In this document: piece by piece, positions 37,913 through 50,274 of the stretch
How positions within the stretch are numbered: the first letter of the stretch is position 1
Layout: the number at the start of each line of letters is the position of its first letter
Assembly: GCF_019697375.1 (NCBI RefSeq)
Contig: NZ_JAHCDI010000004.1
Span: 979,324 to 1,043,323, forward strand
Direction: 5' to 3'
From: Micromonospora tarapacensis
Lineage (GTDB): Bacteria > Actinomycetota > Actinomycetes > Mycobacteriales > Micromonosporaceae
Length of the DNA: 64,000 nucleotides
The notes under the pieces: model-generated
What the model was told of the DNA's origin: nothing
Databases searched by the model: none
The model's input: only the letters and a program-made list of their open reading frames with translations
Position numbers and translations under genes: made by a program

Positions 37913-40900
37913 ATGATCCCGTTGTCCTTCGCCCAACGCCGGATGTGGTTCCTCCACCGCCTGGAGGGCTCGTCCGCGACGTACAACATCCCGTTCGTCC
38001 TGCGCCTGAGCGGGCCACTGGACACGGCGGCGCTGTGCGCGGCCTTCACGGATGTCATTGCCCGGCACGAGAGCCTGCGTACCCTCATCGTCGAGGACGC
38101 GGACGGCACTCCCGAACAGCGGGTGCTGTCGCCCGAGGAGGCGGTCTTCCAGAGCCGGTTCCTCACCGTCGCCCCCGTCGCCTCGGACGCCGCGGTGCAG
38201 GCCGCGGTGCGCCAGGGGTTCGACCTGCAGACGCAGATTCCGTTGCGGGTCACCATCTTCCAGGAGGCTCCACAGGAGCACGTGGTGGCGTTCGTGTTCC
38301 ACCACATCGCGGCGGACGGTGCGTCGATGGGCCCGTTCCTGCGGGACCTGGTGACGGCGTACTCGGCCCGCCGTCAGGGTGCCGCACCGCAGTGGGCCCC
38401 GCTGCCGGTGCAGTACAAGGACTACACGGTCTGGCAGCAACAGCTGCTCGGTGACGAGTCCGACCCCGACAGCATCGCCGCGGCGCAGGTCGAGTACTGG
38501 CGCACGGAGCTGGCCGGCGTGCCGCAACCGGTGAACCTGCCACTGGATCGGTCGCGCCCGACGGCGGCCAGCCACCAGGGCGGCCACGTCGACTTCGAGC
38601 TGGACGAGGAACTGCTCACCGGCGTCGCGAAGATCGCCGCGCTGCACGGTGCCACGGCCCCGATGGTCGCTCAGGCCGGACTGGCGGTGCTCCTGCACCA
38701 TCTCGGCGCCGGCAACGACCTGACGATCGGTAGCCCGATCGAGGGGCGGGCCGATGAGCAACTTGACGACCTGATCGGATTCTTCGCCAACACCTGGGTG
38801 CTGCGCGTCGACCTGTCCGGGAATCCGGCGTTCGAGGACCTGCTCGGGCAGGTCCGGGACCGGGCCCTCGCCGCCTACGACAACCAGGACGTTCCGTTCG
38901 AGCGTCTGGTGGAGCTGCTGAGCCCGGACCGGACCACCGCCTACCAGCCCCTGTTCCAGGTGATGCTGGCCTGGCAGTTCGAGTGGGCGCAGGTCGAGCT
39001 GCCGGGGCTGCGGGTCACCCCCGTCCCGGCCGGCACCGGGACAGCGAAGTTCGATCTCTTCTTCAACATCGTCCCGGCGCCGTCCGGCGGTGCCTACGGG
39101 CGGTTGGAGTACGCGACCGAGCTGTTCGACCCGGCCACGGCCGAGCACCTGGTCGACCGCTATCTGCGGGTGCTGCGGGCGGTGGTCGCCGATCCCGCGG
39201 CGCGGCTCGCAGCGGTGGACGTGCTCACCGACGCCGAACGGGGTCGGCTGGCCCGGCTGAACCAGACGAGGGTGCCGGTGCCGGACACGACGGTGGCGGA
39301 GTTGGTCGCCGCCCAGGTGGCCCGGACCCCGGACGCGACGGCGGTGGTGTGCGGATCGACCACGTTGTCGTACCGGGAACTCGACGTCCGCGCGAGCCGG
39401 CTGGCCGCGCTGCTGCGGGAGCGCGGTGTCGGGCCGGACGTCCTGGTCGCCGTGGCACTGCCACGGTCGGTGGACCTGGTGGTCACGCTGCTGGGCGTGC
39501 TCAAGGCCGGCGGTGCCTACCTGCCGGTCGACCCCGCCTACCCGGCCGGGCGGGTCGCCCTCCTGATCGAGTCCGCCAGGCCGGCCCTGGTGGTGACCGA
39601 TGCCGCGACGGCGGCGGTGGGCCCTGGCGCACTGCCGGTCCTGCGGCTCGACGACCTGCGCCTCGACGGCCCGGCACGGGAGCTCCCGGACGTCGGCGTC
39701 GGGCCGGACCACCTTGCCTACGTGATGTTCACGTCCGGGTCGACCGGCGTGCCCAAGGGTGTCGCCGTCACCCACCGCGGCGTGGTCAACGGCGTGCGGG
39801 ACCTGCGTCGCACGGTCCGGGTCGAGGCGGGCTCCCGGATGCTGGCCGCGACGTCGGTGAACTTCGACGTCTCGGTGTTCGAGACCTTCACCGCGCTGAC
39901 CACGGGCGCGAGCATCGAGATCGTTCGTGACGTGCTCGAACTCGCCGAGCGTGGCAGCTGGTCGGGTACCACCGTCAGCGCCGTGCCCGCGGTGTTCTCC
40001 GCACTGCTGGATCAGCTCGGCTCCGGCACCCCGGGACGCCTCGCCCTCGACGTGGAAACCGTCGTCTTCGCCGGTGAGGCCCTCTCGGCCGAGCTGGTCC
40101 GCGAGGTCCGGCGCGCCCTGCCCGGCGTGCGCGTCGTCAACGCGTACGGGCAGACGGAGAGCTTCTACGCCACCACCTGCACCGTCCCGCAGCAGCTGGC
40201 CGGGACCGAAGCGGTACCGATCGGAGCGCCCCTGGCCAACATGCGCGCCCACGTGCTGGGGCCTGAACTCGCTCCGGTCGCGCCCGGCGTGATCGGTGAA
40301 CTGTACGTCGCTGGCCTGCTCGCCCGCGGCTATCACCGGGACGGCAGGTTGACCGCCGAGCGCTTCGTCGCCTGCCCCTTCGGCCCGCCCGGCGCACGCA
40401 TGTACCGGACCGGCGACCTGGCCCGGTGGGACGACGACGGCCAACTGCGGTACGCGGGGCGCGTCGACAGCCAGGTGAAGGTGAACGGCATCCGGGTCGA
40501 GCCGACCGAGGTCGAAACGGTCCTCACCCGGCACCCCGCGATCGGCCGCGCGGCGGTCACCGTGTGCCAGGACCACGGCGGCCGTGCCCGGCTCGTCGGC
40601 TATGTGGCACCGGCGGACACCGCTTCCGGCGGCGGTGTGTCGCCGGCGGAGCTGCGCTCGTTCGCGGCCGAGCGGCTGCCGGACTACCTGGTCCCTGCCC
40701 AGTTCGTGGTGCTGGACCGGCTGCCGTTGACCGCGAGCGGAAAGCTGGACCGGGCCGCGTTGCCCGTACCGGAGTTCGCCGACGCCGAGCATCGGGCGCC
40801 GCGCAGCGCCGTGGAGCACGTCCTGGCCGAGGTGTACGCGGACGTCCTGGGCACCGGGCCGGTGGGGATCGACGACGACTTCTTCACCAGCGGCGGCGAC

Positions 40901-43900
40901 AGTATCCGTTCCATCCAGGTCGCCGCGCGGGCCAAGACGCGCGGGCTGGTCCTCAGCCCGCGGGAGATCTTCGAGCACCGCACCGTCGCCCGGCTCGCCG
41001 AACTGGTCGACAACCGGGCGGACGAGGAGCCCGTGACCCTGGCCGAGCTTCCCGGCGGCGGCGCGGGCTGGGCTCCGCTGCCGCCGACGGCGGCGCACGT
41101 CCTCGCGCGGGGCGGCGGTATCGGACGGTTCTGCATGTCCGCGATGCTCACCCTGCCGGAGGAGATCGACCGTGCGGGACTCGTCGCGACGTTGCAGGCC
41201 GTGCTGGACCGGCACGACGTGCTGCGGTCCCGGCTCGACCGGGCCGGGGCGGGCATCGTCATGGCGGCCGTCGGCAGTGTGGACGCCGGCTCGTTGCTGC
41301 GGGACGTCGCCCTGGGCGACGCCGATGTGCGGGCCGAGCTGGACGCGGCCGCGGACCGGCTGGACCCGGACGCGGGCGTCATGGCCCAGTTCGTGCGATT
41401 CACCTGCGACACGGACGTGGACCGGCTGCTGATCGTGCTGCACCACCTGGTCGTCGACGGGGTGTCGTGGCGGATCCTGGTCCCGGACCTGGTGTCCGCC
41501 TGGCAGCGGGTCAGCGGCGGCCGTGCCGCACCACCGGTCGCGGTGGGTACCTCGCTGCGGCGGTGGATGTGGGGGCTGGCCGATGCCGCGACCAGCCCGC
41601 AACGGGTGGCGGAACTGCCCGTGTGGCAGGAGATCCTGCGGGCCGAGGAGCCGGTGCTGGGCGCACGGCGGCTGGATCCGGCCCGTGACGTCGCGGCCAC
41701 CGTGGACACGCTGCGCGTCCAGGTGCCTGCGGAGGTCACGCGGACCCTGCTGACCACCGTGCCCGCGGTGTTCCGGGCCGGTGTGGACGCCGGGCTGTTG
41801 ACCGGCCTGGCGCTGGCGCTGGCCCGCTGGCGCGAGACGCGGGGCGGGTCGGGCACCTCGACGCTGGTGCGGCTGGAAGGGCACGGCCGGTCCGAACACG
41901 TCGTCCCCGGCGCCGACCTGTCGAACACCGTCGGATGGTTCACCGCGATGTTCCCGGTGCGGCTGGACCTGGCGGGCCTCGACGTGGTGGACGCGTTCGC
42001 CGGCGGCCCGGCCGCCGGACGGGCGATCAAGGCCGTCAAGGAGCAGCTGCGAGCCGTGCCGGACAACGGCATGGGCTACGGCCTGCTGCGCCACCTCAAC
42101 ACGCACACCGCCGCCGCGCTGGCCGAGGCGCGCGAACCGCAGATCGGCTTCAACTACCTGGGCCGCTCCTCCGGCGCGGACATTCCCGAGGAACTGCGCG
42201 GCCTGGGCTGGGCGCCGGACGCGGCGCACCGGGACCTGATCGCCGCCCCGGACGCGGACATGCCGGCGCTGTCGGCGCTGGAGATCAACGCCGTGGCCGC
42301 GAGCACCGCCGACGGTGACGAGCTCACCGCCTACTTCGGCTTCCCCACCGGCGTGCTCGACCGCGACGAGGTGACCGAGCTGGCCGGGCTGTGGGTCGAG
42401 GCGCTGACCGCCCTGGCGCGCCACGCCACCACCCCCGACGCCGGCGGGCTGACCCCGAGCGACGCGCCGCTGGTCGAGGTGAGCCAAGCGGAGATCGACA
42501 CGTGGGAGACCCGTTTCGGCGCGCTGGCCACGGTCTGGCCGACGACACCGGTGCAGTCCGGCATGTTGTTCCACACGATGCTGGCCGGGTCGTCGTTCGA
42601 CGCGTACCACATGCAGCTGGTGTTCCACCTGTCCGGCGAGGTCGACCCGGAGCGGATGCGCCGCGCCGCGCAGGCGCTGGCGGGGCAGCACGCCAGCCTC
42701 CGTGCCGCCTTCGTCGACCGAGCGGACGGTGAGGTGGTGCAGGTGGTGCCGCGGGCGGTGTCCCTGCCGTGGCAGTACCACGACCTGACCACGTTCGACG
42801 AGGCGGAGCGGACCGCGAGGTTCGAGCGTTTTCTCGCCCGCGACCGGGCCGTCCACTTCGACGTGGGCCGCCCGCCGTTGGTCCGGATGGCCCTGGTCGT
42901 CCCGGCGCCCGGCCGCGCGGAGTTGGTGCTGACCGCCCACCACGTGCTGATCGACGGCTGGTCCATGCCGCTGTTGATGCGGGACCTGCTGCTGCTCTAC
43001 GCCTCGGGCGGCGACCCGGCCCGGCTGCCCGCATCCGGCGACTTCGGCGAGTTCCTGCGCTGGCGAGCCCAGCAGGACGACGAGGAGTCCGCTCGGGTGT
43101 GGGCGGCCGAGCTCGACGGGGTCGAGGAGCCGACCCTGCTCGCCCCCGGCTCGGACGGTGTGGCCGTCGAGGGCGTCGGCCAGGTCGCCGTCGCGCTCGA
43201 CCCCGACGTGGCGCACGCACTCGTCCGGCGGGCAGCCGACTGGGGCGTCACCGTCAACACCCTGGTCCAGGGCGCCTGGGCGCTCCTGCTCGGCCAGCTC
43301 ACCGGCCGCCAGGACGTGCTGTTCGGGGCGACCGTCTCCGGGCGTCCGCCCGCGGTGACCGACGTCGACTCGACGGTCGGCATGTTCATCAACACCCTTC
43401 CCGTCCGCGTCGAGTACGCGCCCGGCGACACCGTCGCGGAGGTCCTCACCCGGCTGCAGGGTCGGCAGGCCCGCCTGCTGGAGCACCACTACTACGGGTT
43501 GACCGAGATCCAGCAGGGTGTCGGGCTGCCGTCCCTCTTCGACACCCTGGTCGTCTTCGAGTCCTACCCGGTCGACCGGGACGCTCTCGACGCCGCCACC
43601 GATGCCGCGGACGGTATCGCCTTCACCGGCCTGCGCCCGTCCACGGCCACCAACTACCCGCTGACCCTGATGGCGGCGGCGGATCCGCAGCTCCAACTCC
43701 TCCTGCAGTACGCGCGGGGTGTCTTCGAGCCGGAGGCGGTGGAGGTGCTGGCGGCCCGCCTCGGCCGCGTGCTGCGGCACATCGTGGCCACCCGGGGCCT
43801 GACCGTCGCGCAGCTCGACCTCCTGGACCCGGCCGAACGCGATCTGCTGCTCGCCAAGGTCAACGACACGGTCGCGCCGACTCCGCAGGCCACGATCACC

Positions 43901-45655
43901 GGGCTCGTCGAGGCCCAGGCGGCGCGGACACCGGACGAGGTCGCCGTGGTCGCCGAGGGTGAGTCGCTCACGTACCGCGAGTTGACCGCCCGGGCCGCCC
44001 GCCTGGCGCACGAACTGGGCGGCCGTGGCGTGGGCCCGGAGTCGGTGGTCGCGGTATCGCTGCCGCGGTCGGCGGACCTGGTCGTCGCGCTGCTGGCGAT
44101 CCTGCGGGCGGGCGGCGCGTACCTGCCGGTCGACCCCAGGTATCCCAGCTCCCGCACGGCCGCCATCATGGGGGAGGCCCGGCCGTGCCTCGTCCTGACC
44201 GACTCCGCGACGGTCGCGGTGTTGCCGGAGCACGACGCACCGGACGTCTTCCTCGACACGCTCGACCTGTCCGGTGACCGCACCGGCCCCGAACCGCGGA
44301 TCCAGGCACAGCAGCTGGCGTACGTGATGTACACCTCCGGCTCCACCGGCCGACCCAAGGGCGTGGCCATCACGCACGCGAACGTGGTCAACGGGGTGCT
44401 GCGGCTCGCGTCCCGGGTGGGCCTGGGGCCCGGCAAGCGGCTCCTCGCCGGCACCTCGGTGAACTTCGACGTCTCGGCGTTCGAGATCTTCACGACGCTG
44501 GCCACCGGCGGAGTCGTCGAGGTGGTCCGGGACGTCCTGGTTCTGGGCGAGCGGGCGGGTTGGAGCGGCAGCGTCATCTCCACCGTCCCGTCCGCCTTCG
44601 CCGAGCTCGTCGACGAGATCTCCGGCCGAACCAGGGTGGAGACCGTCGTGTTCGCCGGCGAGGCCCTGCCCGCCTCGCTGGTGGAGAAGACGCGGGCGGC
44701 CTTCCCCGGCGTACGGGTGGTGAACGCCTACGGGCAGAGCGAGTCGTTCTACGCCACCACCTTCACCGCCACCGAGGAACCACCGAACCGGGCGGGAAGC
44801 GTGCCGGTCGGCACGCCGCTGGGCAACATGCGGGCCTACGTTCTGGGCCCCGGGCTGGCGCCGGTGCCGCCGGGGGTGGTCGGCGAGCTGTACGTCGGCG
44901 GGAGTGTCGGTCGTGGCTACCACGGCCGCGCCGACCTGACCGCCGAGCGCTTCGTCGCCGACGCCTACGGCCCACCCGGCGCGCGTATGTACCGCACCGG
45001 CGACCTGGCCCGGTGGAACGACGAGGGGCAGCTGGAGTACGCGGGCCGGGGCGACGCGCAGGTCAAGGTGCGTGGCTTCCGGATCGAGCCGGGCGAGGTC
45101 GAGACGGTTGTCACCGCGCACCCGGCGGTCGCCCAGGCCGTCGTCGTCTCCCGGCCGGGCGCGGGCACCGGCACCCGACTCGTCGCCTACGTGGTGGCCT
45201 CGGGCGAGGTCGACGCCGCGCGGCTCAGCCGGTACACCGCCGAGCGACTGCCGGAGTTCATGGTGCCGTCCGCGTTCGTGCTGCTGGACCGGCTGCCGTT
45301 GATGACCAACGGCAAGCTGGACCGGGCCGCTCTTCCCGAGCCGGAGTTCAGCGGGACCCACTACCGGGCGCCGCGCACCGCCCGCGAGGAGTGCCTGACC
45401 AAGCTCTTCGCCGAAGTGCTCGGGCTGGAGCGGGTCGGCGTCGACGACGACTTCTTCGATCTGGGCGGGCATTCCCTGCTCGCCACCCGGTTGATCAGCC
45501 GCGCCCGGGCGGAGACCGGAGCGGAGATCCCCATCCGCACGATCTTCGACCTGCCCACGGTGGCCGCGCTCGCCTCCTGGCTGGACCGGCCAGGACCGGA
45601 GGCACCGGCAGCTCCGCGTCGCCCTCGCCTGCGCAAGATGACCGTAGAGGAGTAA
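37913..45655 (+). CDS. NRPS modules 3 and 4: C-A-PCP-E-C-A-PCP
   Basis: 2580 residues. Module 3: C (1-430, [10 protein letters not shown]), A (about 460-950, [14 protein letters not shown], pocket D-V-F-S-V-A-A-Y-A), PCP (GGDSIRSIQ), E (about 1045-1510, [41 protein letters not shown]). Module 4: D-accepting C ([10 protein letters not shown] near 1675), A ([14 protein letters not shown] near 2138, the same pocket code), PCP ([14 protein letters not shown] near 2519). Both A domains share the motif NAYGQ[TS]ESFYATT, as does module 1 ([13 protein letters not shown]). Two adjoining residues of the same monomer, the first D and the second L, are therefore predicted; I infer piperazate. It begins directly with the C domain core IPLSFAQRR, without a docking stretch. 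Intact frame throughout. Confidence 0.95.
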   Translation: MIPLSFAQRRMWFLHRLEGSSATYNIPFVLRLSGPLDTAALCAAFTDVIARHESLRTLIVEDADGTPEQRVLSPEEAVFQSRFLTVAPVASDAAVQAAVRQGFDLQTQIPLRVTIFQEAPQEHVVAFVFHHIAADGASMGPFLRDLVTAYSARRQGAAPQWAPLPVQYKDYTVWQQQLLGDESDPDSIAAAQVEYWRTELAGVPQPVNLPLDRSRPTAASHQGGHVDFELDEELLTGVAKIAALHGATAPMVAQAGLAVLLHHLGAGNDLTIGSPIEGRADEQLDDLIGFFANTWVLRVDLSGNPAFEDLLGQVRDRALAAYDNQDVPFERLVELLSPDRTTAYQPLFQVMLAWQFEWAQVELPGLRVTPVPAGTGTAKFDLFFNIVPAPSGGAYGRLEYATELFDPATAEHLVDRYLRVLRAVVADPAARLAAVDVLTDAERGRLARLNQTRVPVPDTTVAELVAAQVARTPDATAVVCGSTTLSYRELDVRASRLAALLRERGVGPDVLVAVALPRSVDLVVTLLGVLKAGGAYLPVDPAYPAGRVALLIESARPALVVTDAATAAVGPGALPVLRLDDLRLDGPARELPDVGVGPDHLAYVMFTSGSTGVPKGVAVTHRGVVNGVRDLRRTVRVEAGSRMLAATSVNFDVSVFETFTALTTGASIEIVRDVLELAERGSWSGTTVSAVPAVFSALLDQLGSGTPGRLALDVETVVFAGEALSAELVREVRRALPGVRVVNAYGQTESFYATTCTVPQQLAGTEAVPIGAPLANMRAHVLGPELAPVAPGVIGELYVAGLLARGYHRDGRLTAERFVACPFGPPGARMYRTGDLARWDDDGQLRYAGRVDSQVKVNGIRVEPTEVETVLTRHPAIGRAAVTVCQDHGGRARLVGYVAPADTASGGGVSPAELRSFAAERLPDYLVPAQFVVLDRLPLTASGKLDRAALPVPEFADAEHRAPRSAVEHVLAEVYADVLGTGPVGIDDDFFTSGGDSIRSIQVAARAKTRGLVLSPREIFEHRTVARLAELVDNRADEEPVTLAELPGGGAGWAPLPPTAAHVLARGGGIGRFCMSAMLTLPEEIDRAGLVATLQAVLDRHDVLRSRLDRAGAGIVMAAVGSVDAGSLLRDVALGDADVRAELDAAADRLDPDAGVMAQFVRFTCDTDVDRLLIVLHHLVVDGVSWRILVPDLVSAWQRVSGGRAAPPVAVGTSLRRWMWGLADAATSPQRVAELPVWQEILRAEEPVLGARRLDPARDVAATVDTLRVQVPAEVTRTLLTTVPAVFRAGVDAGLLTGLALALARWRETRGGSGTSTLVRLEGHGRSEHVVPGADLSNTVGWFTAMFPVRLDLAGLDVVDAFAGGPAAGRAIKAVKEQLRAVPDNGMGYGLLRHLNTHTAAALAEAREPQIGFNYLGRSSGADIPEELRGLGWAPDAAHRDLIAAPDADMPALSALEINAVAASTADGDELTAYFGFPTGVLDRDEVTELAGLWVEALTALARHATTPDAGGLTPSDAPLVEVSQAEIDTWETRFGALATVWPTTPVQSGMLFHTMLAGSSFDAYHMQLVFHLSGEVDPERMRRAAQALAGQHASLRAAFVDRADGEVVQVVPRAVSLPWQYHDLTTFDEAERTARFERFLARDRAVHFDVGRPPLVRMALVVPAPGRAELVLTAHHVLIDGWSMPLLMRDLLLLYASGGDPARLPASGDFGEFLRWRAQQDDEESARVWAAELDGVEEPTLLAPGSDGVAVEGVGQVAVALDPDVAHALVRRAADWGVTVNTLVQGAWALLLGQLTGRQDVLFGATVSGRPPAVTDVDSTVGMFINTLPVRVEYAPGDTVAEVLTRLQGRQARLLEHHYYGLTEIQQGVGLPSLFDTLVVFESYPVDRDALDAATDAADGIAFTGLRPSTATNYPLTLMAAADPQLQLLLQYARGVFEPEAVEVLAARLGRVLRHIVATRGLTVAQLDLLDPAERDLLLAKVNDTVAPTPQATITGLVEAQAARTPDEVAVVAEGESLTYRELTARAARLAHELGGRGVGPESVVAVSLPRSADLVVALLAILRAGGAYLPVDPRYPSSRTAAIMGEARPCLVLTDSATVAVLPEHDAPDVFLDTLDLSGDRTGPEPRIQAQQLAYVMYTSGSTGRPKGVAITHANVVNGVLRLASRVGLGPGKRLLAGTSVNFDVSAFEIFTTLATGGVVEVVRDVLVLGERAGWSGSVISTVPSAFAELVDEISGRTRVETVVFAGEALPASLVEKTRAAFPGVRVVNAYGQSESFYATTFTATEEPPNRAGSVPVGTPLGNMRAYVLGPGLAPVPPGVVGELYVGGSVGRGYHGRADLTAERFVADAYGPPGARMYRTGDLARWNDEGQLEYAGRGDAQVKVRGFRIEPGEVETVVTAHPAVAQAVVVSRPGAGTGTRLVAYVVASGEVDAARLSRYTAERLPEFMVPSAFVLLDRLPLMTNGKLDRAALPEPEFSGTHYRAPRTAREECLTKLFAEVLGLERVGVDDDFFDLGGHSLLATRLISRARAETGAEIPIRTIFDLPTVAALASWLDRPGPEAPAAPRRPRLRKMTVEE

Positions 45656-45659
45656 GCAC

Positions 45660-48600
45660 ATGATTCCGTTGTCCTTCGCCCAGCGCCGCTACTGGTATCT
45701 GCACCAACTGGAGGGTGGCGAGACCTGGAACATGTCGGCGGCCCTGCGGCTGACCGGGGAACTGGACCTGCCCGCGATGGACGCGGCGATCCGGGACGTG
45801 GTCGAGCGGCACGAGATCCTGCGCACCACCTACGTGGTGGACGACCAGGGCGAGCCGTACCAGCGGATCCTGCCGGTGGCGGAGGCGCTGGCCCGGGTGG
45901 AGACGCCGGTGCTCGAGGTGCCACCCGAGGAGGTGCCCGGTGCGGTCGACAGGGCCGTCGCGCACACCTTCGACCTGGCGACCGAGGTGCCGTTCCGGAG
46001 CAGCCTGATCCGCTCCTCGCCCCGCGACCACGTCCTCGTCCTGGCCATCCACCACATCGCCACCGACGGCAGCTCCAGTTTCCCGCTGGCCCGGGACCTG
46101 GCCACGGCCTACCGTGCCCGCCGGGCCGGCCGGGCCCCGGAATTCGAGCCACTGCCCGTGCAGTACAAGGACTTCACGCTGTGGCAGCGTGAGGTGCTCG
46201 GTGACCTGAAGGACCCGAACAGCCTCGCCGCGGCGCAGCTGGAGTATTGGCGCAAGGAGTTGACCGGCGTTCCCCAGCCGCTCAGCCTGCCGCTGGATCA
46301 TCCGCGCACGGCGGACCTGAGCACCGACGGCGACGCGGTGGCCTTCGTGGTGCGGCCCGCCGTCACCGCCGGCCTGGAGCGCCTTGCCGCCGAGCGTGGC
46401 ATGACCATGTCGATGATCGTGCAGGCCGCGCTGGCGGTGCTGCTGGGCAAGCTCGGCGGTGGCGAGGACGTGCCGATCGGCTCCCCGATCGCCGGGCGGA
46501 CCGACGAGGCACTGGCCGACCTGGTCGGGTGCTTCGTCAACAACCTGGTGCTGCGCGTCGACCTGTCCGGCGACCCGACCTTCCTGGACGTGCTCGCACA
46601 GGTGCGCAACAAGGCACTCACCGCGTACGAGCACCAGGACGTGCCGTTCGACGTGCTGGTCGAGGAGATCAATCCGGACCGCTCCGCCATGTACCGGCCG
46701 ATGTTCCAGGTGATGTGCGGCTGGCAGAACTTCGCCAAGCCGGTGCTCGACTTCCCGGGGCTCACGGCCGAGTTCCAGCAGGCCCTCACCACGAAAGCCA
46801 TGGTCGACCTCTTCTTCAGCATGACGCTGGACGACGCGGCGGGCGTGCTCTACGGCGACATCCAGTACGGGACCAGGCTGTTCGACCGGGACACCGTCGA
46901 GGCCATGGCCGCCCGGTTCGTCCGCGTCCTGGAGCAGCTGGTCGCCGACCCGGCCAGGTGCGTCGGCGACGTCGACGTGCTCAGCGCGCAGGAACGCGAG
47001 CGGCTACTGGTGGCGGTGAACGACACCGCGGAGCCGACGCTGGAGGGCGGCCTGCTGGCGGCGGTGAGCCGCCGGGTGCGGGAGTCACCGCAGGCGCTCG
47101 CGGTGCTCACCGAGGACGGTTCGCTCACCTATCAGGAGCTGGACATCCGGTCGAACCGGCTGGCGCACTGGCTGGTGGAGCGCGGCGTGCGGGCCGAGTC
47201 GCTGGTCGCCGTGTGCCTGCCCCGAACGGTGAACCTGATGGTGGCGCTGCTGGCGGTCCTCAAGGCCGGCGGGGCCTACGTGCCGGTGGACCCGGAGCAC
47301 CCGCGCTCCCGCGTCGACGAGATCCTGGCGCAGGCGAAGCCGATGCTGGTGCTCGACGAGGAAACGCTGTCCGGCGCCGACTGCTCGGGTCGTCCGGACC
47401 TGCCACCGGCGGTGGTCGTGCACCCCGCGAACACCCAGTACGTGATCTACACCTCCGGTTCGACGGGCACGCCGAAGGGCGTGACGATTCCGCGTGGCGC
47501 GGTCGCGAACTTCCTGGCCTCCGTCCAGCGGCGCTTCCCGTTGTCGCCGGGGGAGCGGATGCTGTTCAGCACGACGGTGTCCTTCGACATGGCGAACACC
47601 GAGCTGTATCTCCCGTTCGTCACCGGCGCGACAATGGTGATGGCGACCAAGGAGACGGTCACCGATCCGGCGGCCGTGCTGGCGTACATCCGTGGCACCG
47701 GGGTCAGCGTGGTGCAGGCCACGCCGGGGTTCTGGCAGATGCTGCTCGCCCACGACCCGGACGCCGCGCAGGGGCTGCGCATCATGACCGGCGCGGAGGC
47801 GGTGCCCGCCCGCCTCGCCGAGACGCTGGCCGGGCAGGCCACCGAGGTGGGCAACTGGTACGGCCCGTCCGAGACGACGACGTGGTCGACCATGGCGCCG
47901 CTGACGCCGGGAGCGCCGGTGGCGATCGGCACGCCGATCGGCAACACCCAGGTGTACCTGCTCGACTCCCGCTTCTGCCCGGTGCCGCGCGGTGTCGCGG
48001 GTGAGGTGTACATCGCCGGCGACGGCCTGGCCCGTGGCTACCAGGGCCGGCCGGACCTGACCGCCGAGCGGTTCGTGCCCAGCCCGTTCGGGCCGGCCGG
48101 ATCGCGCATGTACCGGACCGGAGACCTGGCGCGGTGGAACCGCGACGGTCGGCTGGAGTACATCGCGCGCACCGACTTCCAGGTGAAGGTCCGGGGCTTC
48201 CGGATCGAGCTGGGTGAGATCGAGCACGTGCTGACCGGGCACCCCGGAGTGGCGCAGGCCGCGGTCGTGGTGCGCGAGAACCAGCAGGGCGACAAGAGCA
48301 TCGTGGGCTACGTGGTGCCGACGCCCACCGTTGCCGTCGCGACCGATCAGCTTCGCACCGAACTCTCCACGTACCTGCGCGGACGCCTGCCGGACTACAT
48401 GGTGCCGGCCACGGTGATCCCACTCGCCGAGCTTCCGCTCACGCCGAACGGGAAGCTCGACCGTCGGGCGCTGCCCGAGGAGGACACCAGCACGGTGGTC
48501 GGCCGGGAGCCGCGTAACGCGCAGGAGCAGCGGCTGTGCGCGATCTTCGGCGAGCTGCTCGGCCGGGAGGCCGTCGGTGTCGACGACGACTTCTTCGCCT

Positions 48601-49472
48601 TCGGTGGTCACTCGCTGCTGGCCACCCGGCTCAGCGTGCGCATCCGCAAGGACTTCGGGATCGACTTCCCGCTCCGTACGATCATCAAGTTCCCCACCGT
48701 GGCCGAGTTGGCCTCGCTGCTGCTGATCGGCCAGCCCGCCGGGGAGACCGCCGACCCGCTCGGCGTGGTGCTGCCGCTCAACACCGATCCCGGCACGGGC
48801 AAACCGCCGCTGTGGTTCTTCCACGGGGGAGGCGGGCTGGGCTGGGCGTACTTCAGCTTCGTGGTGCACGTGACGGACCGGCCCGCGTACGCCCTGCAGG
48901 CGCGCGGTTACAACGGCGTGGGTGAGCTGGTGACGTCCGTGGAGGAGATGGTCGACGACTACATCGACGAGATGCTGAAGATCCAGCAGGACGGGCCGTT
49001 CCACCTGATCGGCTGGTCCTACGGCGGCACCGTGGCACAGGCCGTCGCGGCCGGCCTCGCCCGGCGCGGGCACGAGATCGCCCTGACGGCCATCCTCGAT
49101 TCGCAGCCCGGCGGGCACGGCTGGTCCGAGATCCACGCCAACAAGACCGTCGAGGACTACCGGGACGAGTTGGAGGACTTCTTCGGCCAGTACATCGGCA
49201 CCGACAACCAGCAGGACTCCATCGACGTCATGGCCCGGGTGCTGGCCAACAACTCCCAGCTCATGATGACGTTCGAATCGCCGGTCTACGGCGGTGACGT
49301 GCTGTTCTTCAACGCGGTGCTCAAGGACGACCTGTACGCGCACCTGTGGCGGCCGTACGTTCTCGGTGCCATCGAGGAGTACGACGTACACGCCACGCAC
49401 CACGAGATGAACCTGCCCGGCCCGGTGGCCGAGATCTTCGAGGTCATCAACCGCAAGCTCGCAGCGCAGTGA
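45660..49472 (+). CDS. NRPS module 5 with release: C-A-PCP-TE
   Basis: 1270 residues. C (IHHIATDGSS), A ([14 protein letters not shown]; pocket read as D-M-T-Q-M-G-W-T-W), PCP ([14 protein letters not shown]) and a C-terminal thioesterase with Ser1120 in IGWSYGGT. The pocket shares Gln, Gly and Trp with the glycine code D-I-L-Q-L-G-L-I-W, so a small residue is possible but not certain. The TE shows that this is the last NRPS module; it would release the chain by macrocyclisation or hydrolysis. The gene starts 5 bases after the previous stop, with GAGGAG upstream, so it belongs to the same operon. The order of genes makes modules 1 to 5 a straight assembly line. Confidence 0.95.
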   Translation: MIPLSFAQRRYWYLHQLEGGETWNMSAALRLTGELDLPAMDAAIRDVVERHEILRTTYVVDDQGEPYQRILPVAEALARVETPVLEVPPEEVPGAVDRAVAHTFDLATEVPFRSSLIRSSPRDHVLVLAIHHIATDGSSSFPLARDLATAYRARRAGRAPEFEPLPVQYKDFTLWQREVLGDLKDPNSLAAAQLEYWRKELTGVPQPLSLPLDHPRTADLSTDGDAVAFVVRPAVTAGLERLAAERGMTMSMIVQAALAVLLGKLGGGEDVPIGSPIAGRTDEALADLVGCFVNNLVLRVDLSGDPTFLDVLAQVRNKALTAYEHQDVPFDVLVEEINPDRSAMYRPMFQVMCGWQNFAKPVLDFPGLTAEFQQALTTKAMVDLFFSMTLDDAAGVLYGDIQYGTRLFDRDTVEAMAARFVRVLEQLVADPARCVGDVDVLSAQERERLLVAVNDTAEPTLEGGLLAAVSRRVRESPQALAVLTEDGSLTYQELDIRSNRLAHWLVERGVRAESLVAVCLPRTVNLMVALLAVLKAGGAYVPVDPEHPRSRVDEILAQAKPMLVLDEETLSGADCSGRPDLPPAVVVHPANTQYVIYTSGSTGTPKGVTIPRGAVANFLASVQRRFPLSPGERMLFSTTVSFDMANTELYLPFVTGATMVMATKETVTDPAAVLAYIRGTGVSVVQATPGFWQMLLAHDPDAAQGLRIMTGAEAVPARLAETLAGQATEVGNWYGPSETTTWSTMAPLTPGAPVAIGTPIGNTQVYLLDSRFCPVPRGVAGEVYIAGDGLARGYQGRPDLTAERFVPSPFGPAGSRMYRTGDLARWNRDGRLEYIARTDFQVKVRGFRIELGEIEHVLTGHPGVAQAAVVVRENQQGDKSIVGYVVPTPTVAVATDQLRTELSTYLRGRLPDYMVPATVIPLAELPLTPNGKLDRRALPEEDTSTVVGREPRNAQEQRLCAIFGELLGREAVGVDDDFFAFGGHSLLATRLSVRIRKDFGIDFPLRTIIKFPTVAELASLLLIGQPAGETADPLGVVLPLNTDPGTGKPPLWFFHGGGGLGWAYFSFVVHVTDRPAYALQARGYNGVGELVTSVEEMVDDYIDEMLKIQQDGPFHLIGWSYGGTVAQAVAAGLARRGHEIALTAILDSQPGGHGWSEIHANKTVEDYRDELEDFFGQYIGTDNQQDSIDVMARVLANNSQLMMTFESPVYGGDVLFFNAVLKDDLYAHLWRPYVLGAIEEYDVHATHHEMNLPGPVAEIFEVINRKLAAQ

Positions 49473-49506
49473 ACCGGCAGACGGCGAATGACAGGAGTTG
49501 GTCGAG

Positions 49507-50253
49507 ATGACAGGGCATGGCGTGGCCGGTGAGACGCGGGAGCGCGGCACGCTGTTGTGTGTCCCGTTCGCGGGAGCGGGTGCCTCCTTCTTCCACCCGT
49601 GGCGCGGGCTGTCGGCGGGCCGGTGGCGCGTCACCTCCGTCGAGCTGCCGGGCCGGGAGCGACGACTCCTGGAGGAGCCGTACCGCAACGTGGTCGAAGC
49701 GGCCCGCAACGAGGTTGACGCCATCGCCGCCGACCTCGGCGCGGGGGCGCGGACCGTGCTGTTCGGACACAGCCTGGGCGCGGTGCTCGCGTATGAGCTG
49801 GTGCACCTGCTCAGCAAGCGGGACGTCGTGGTGGAGCGGCTGGTCGTCAGCGGCTCACCGGGACCGTGGACGCAGCGCGAGAGGCGGGCGGCCGGGCTGC
49901 CGGACGAGGAGTTCCTCGCCCGGGTCGAGGAGTTCGCCGGCTTCCGGCACGAGGCGCTCGACCACCCGGAGATGCGGGAGCTGATCCTCCCCGTGTTGCA
50001 GGCCGACTGCGAGATGCACGAGGCCTACGTGCCGAGCTTCGACGAGCCGCTGCCGGTGCCGATCTGCTCGCTGCGGGGCAGTTCCGACGGCCTGGTGACC
50101 GCCGCGGAGGCTCGGCAGTGGCAGGCGGCGACCACCGGCGAGTTCAGCTACGTGGAGTTCCCCGGTGATCACATGTACCTGGTGGATCAGGGTCGGGAGG
50201 TGCTCGACGTCGTCGAGCAGGTCGGCACCCTCAGGAGTGCGGCACCGGTCTGA
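49507..50253 (+). CDS. type II thioesterase
   Basis: 248 residues of alpha/beta-hydrolase fold: LLCVPFAGAGASFFHPWRGL, ELPGRERRLLEEPY, the nucleophile Ser89 in FGHSLGAVLAYEL, an acid near RGSSDGLVT, and His in FPGDHMYLVDQ. Type II TEs clear wrong or stalled acyl groups from carrier proteins. AGGAG lies 9 bases before the ATG. It follows the release module in the same direction and ends at a strong hairpin, so it is probably the last gene of the first NRPS transcript. Confidence 0.93.
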   Translation: MTGHGVAGETRERGTLLCVPFAGAGASFFHPWRGLSAGRWRVTSVELPGRERRLLEEPYRNVVEAARNEVDAIAADLGAGARTVLFGHSLGAVLAYELVHLLSKRDVVVERLVVSGSPGPWTQRERRAAGLPDEEFLARVEEFAGFRHEALDHPEMRELILPVLQADCEMHEAYVPSFDEPLPVPICSLRGSSDGLVTAAEARQWQAATTGEFSYVEFPGDHMYLVDQGREVLDVVEQVGTLRSAAPV

Positions 50254-50274
50254 GTCTGCCCGCGACCGACGAAC

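Noticed and set aside
37802..45661. A 2619-residue open frame on the minus strand opposite the large NRPS gene
   Set aside because: It is the G/C-wobble shadow of the NRPS coding frame. Its translation is Arg/Gly/Asp/His-rich without domains, while the plus frame has complete C, A, PCP and E motifs.
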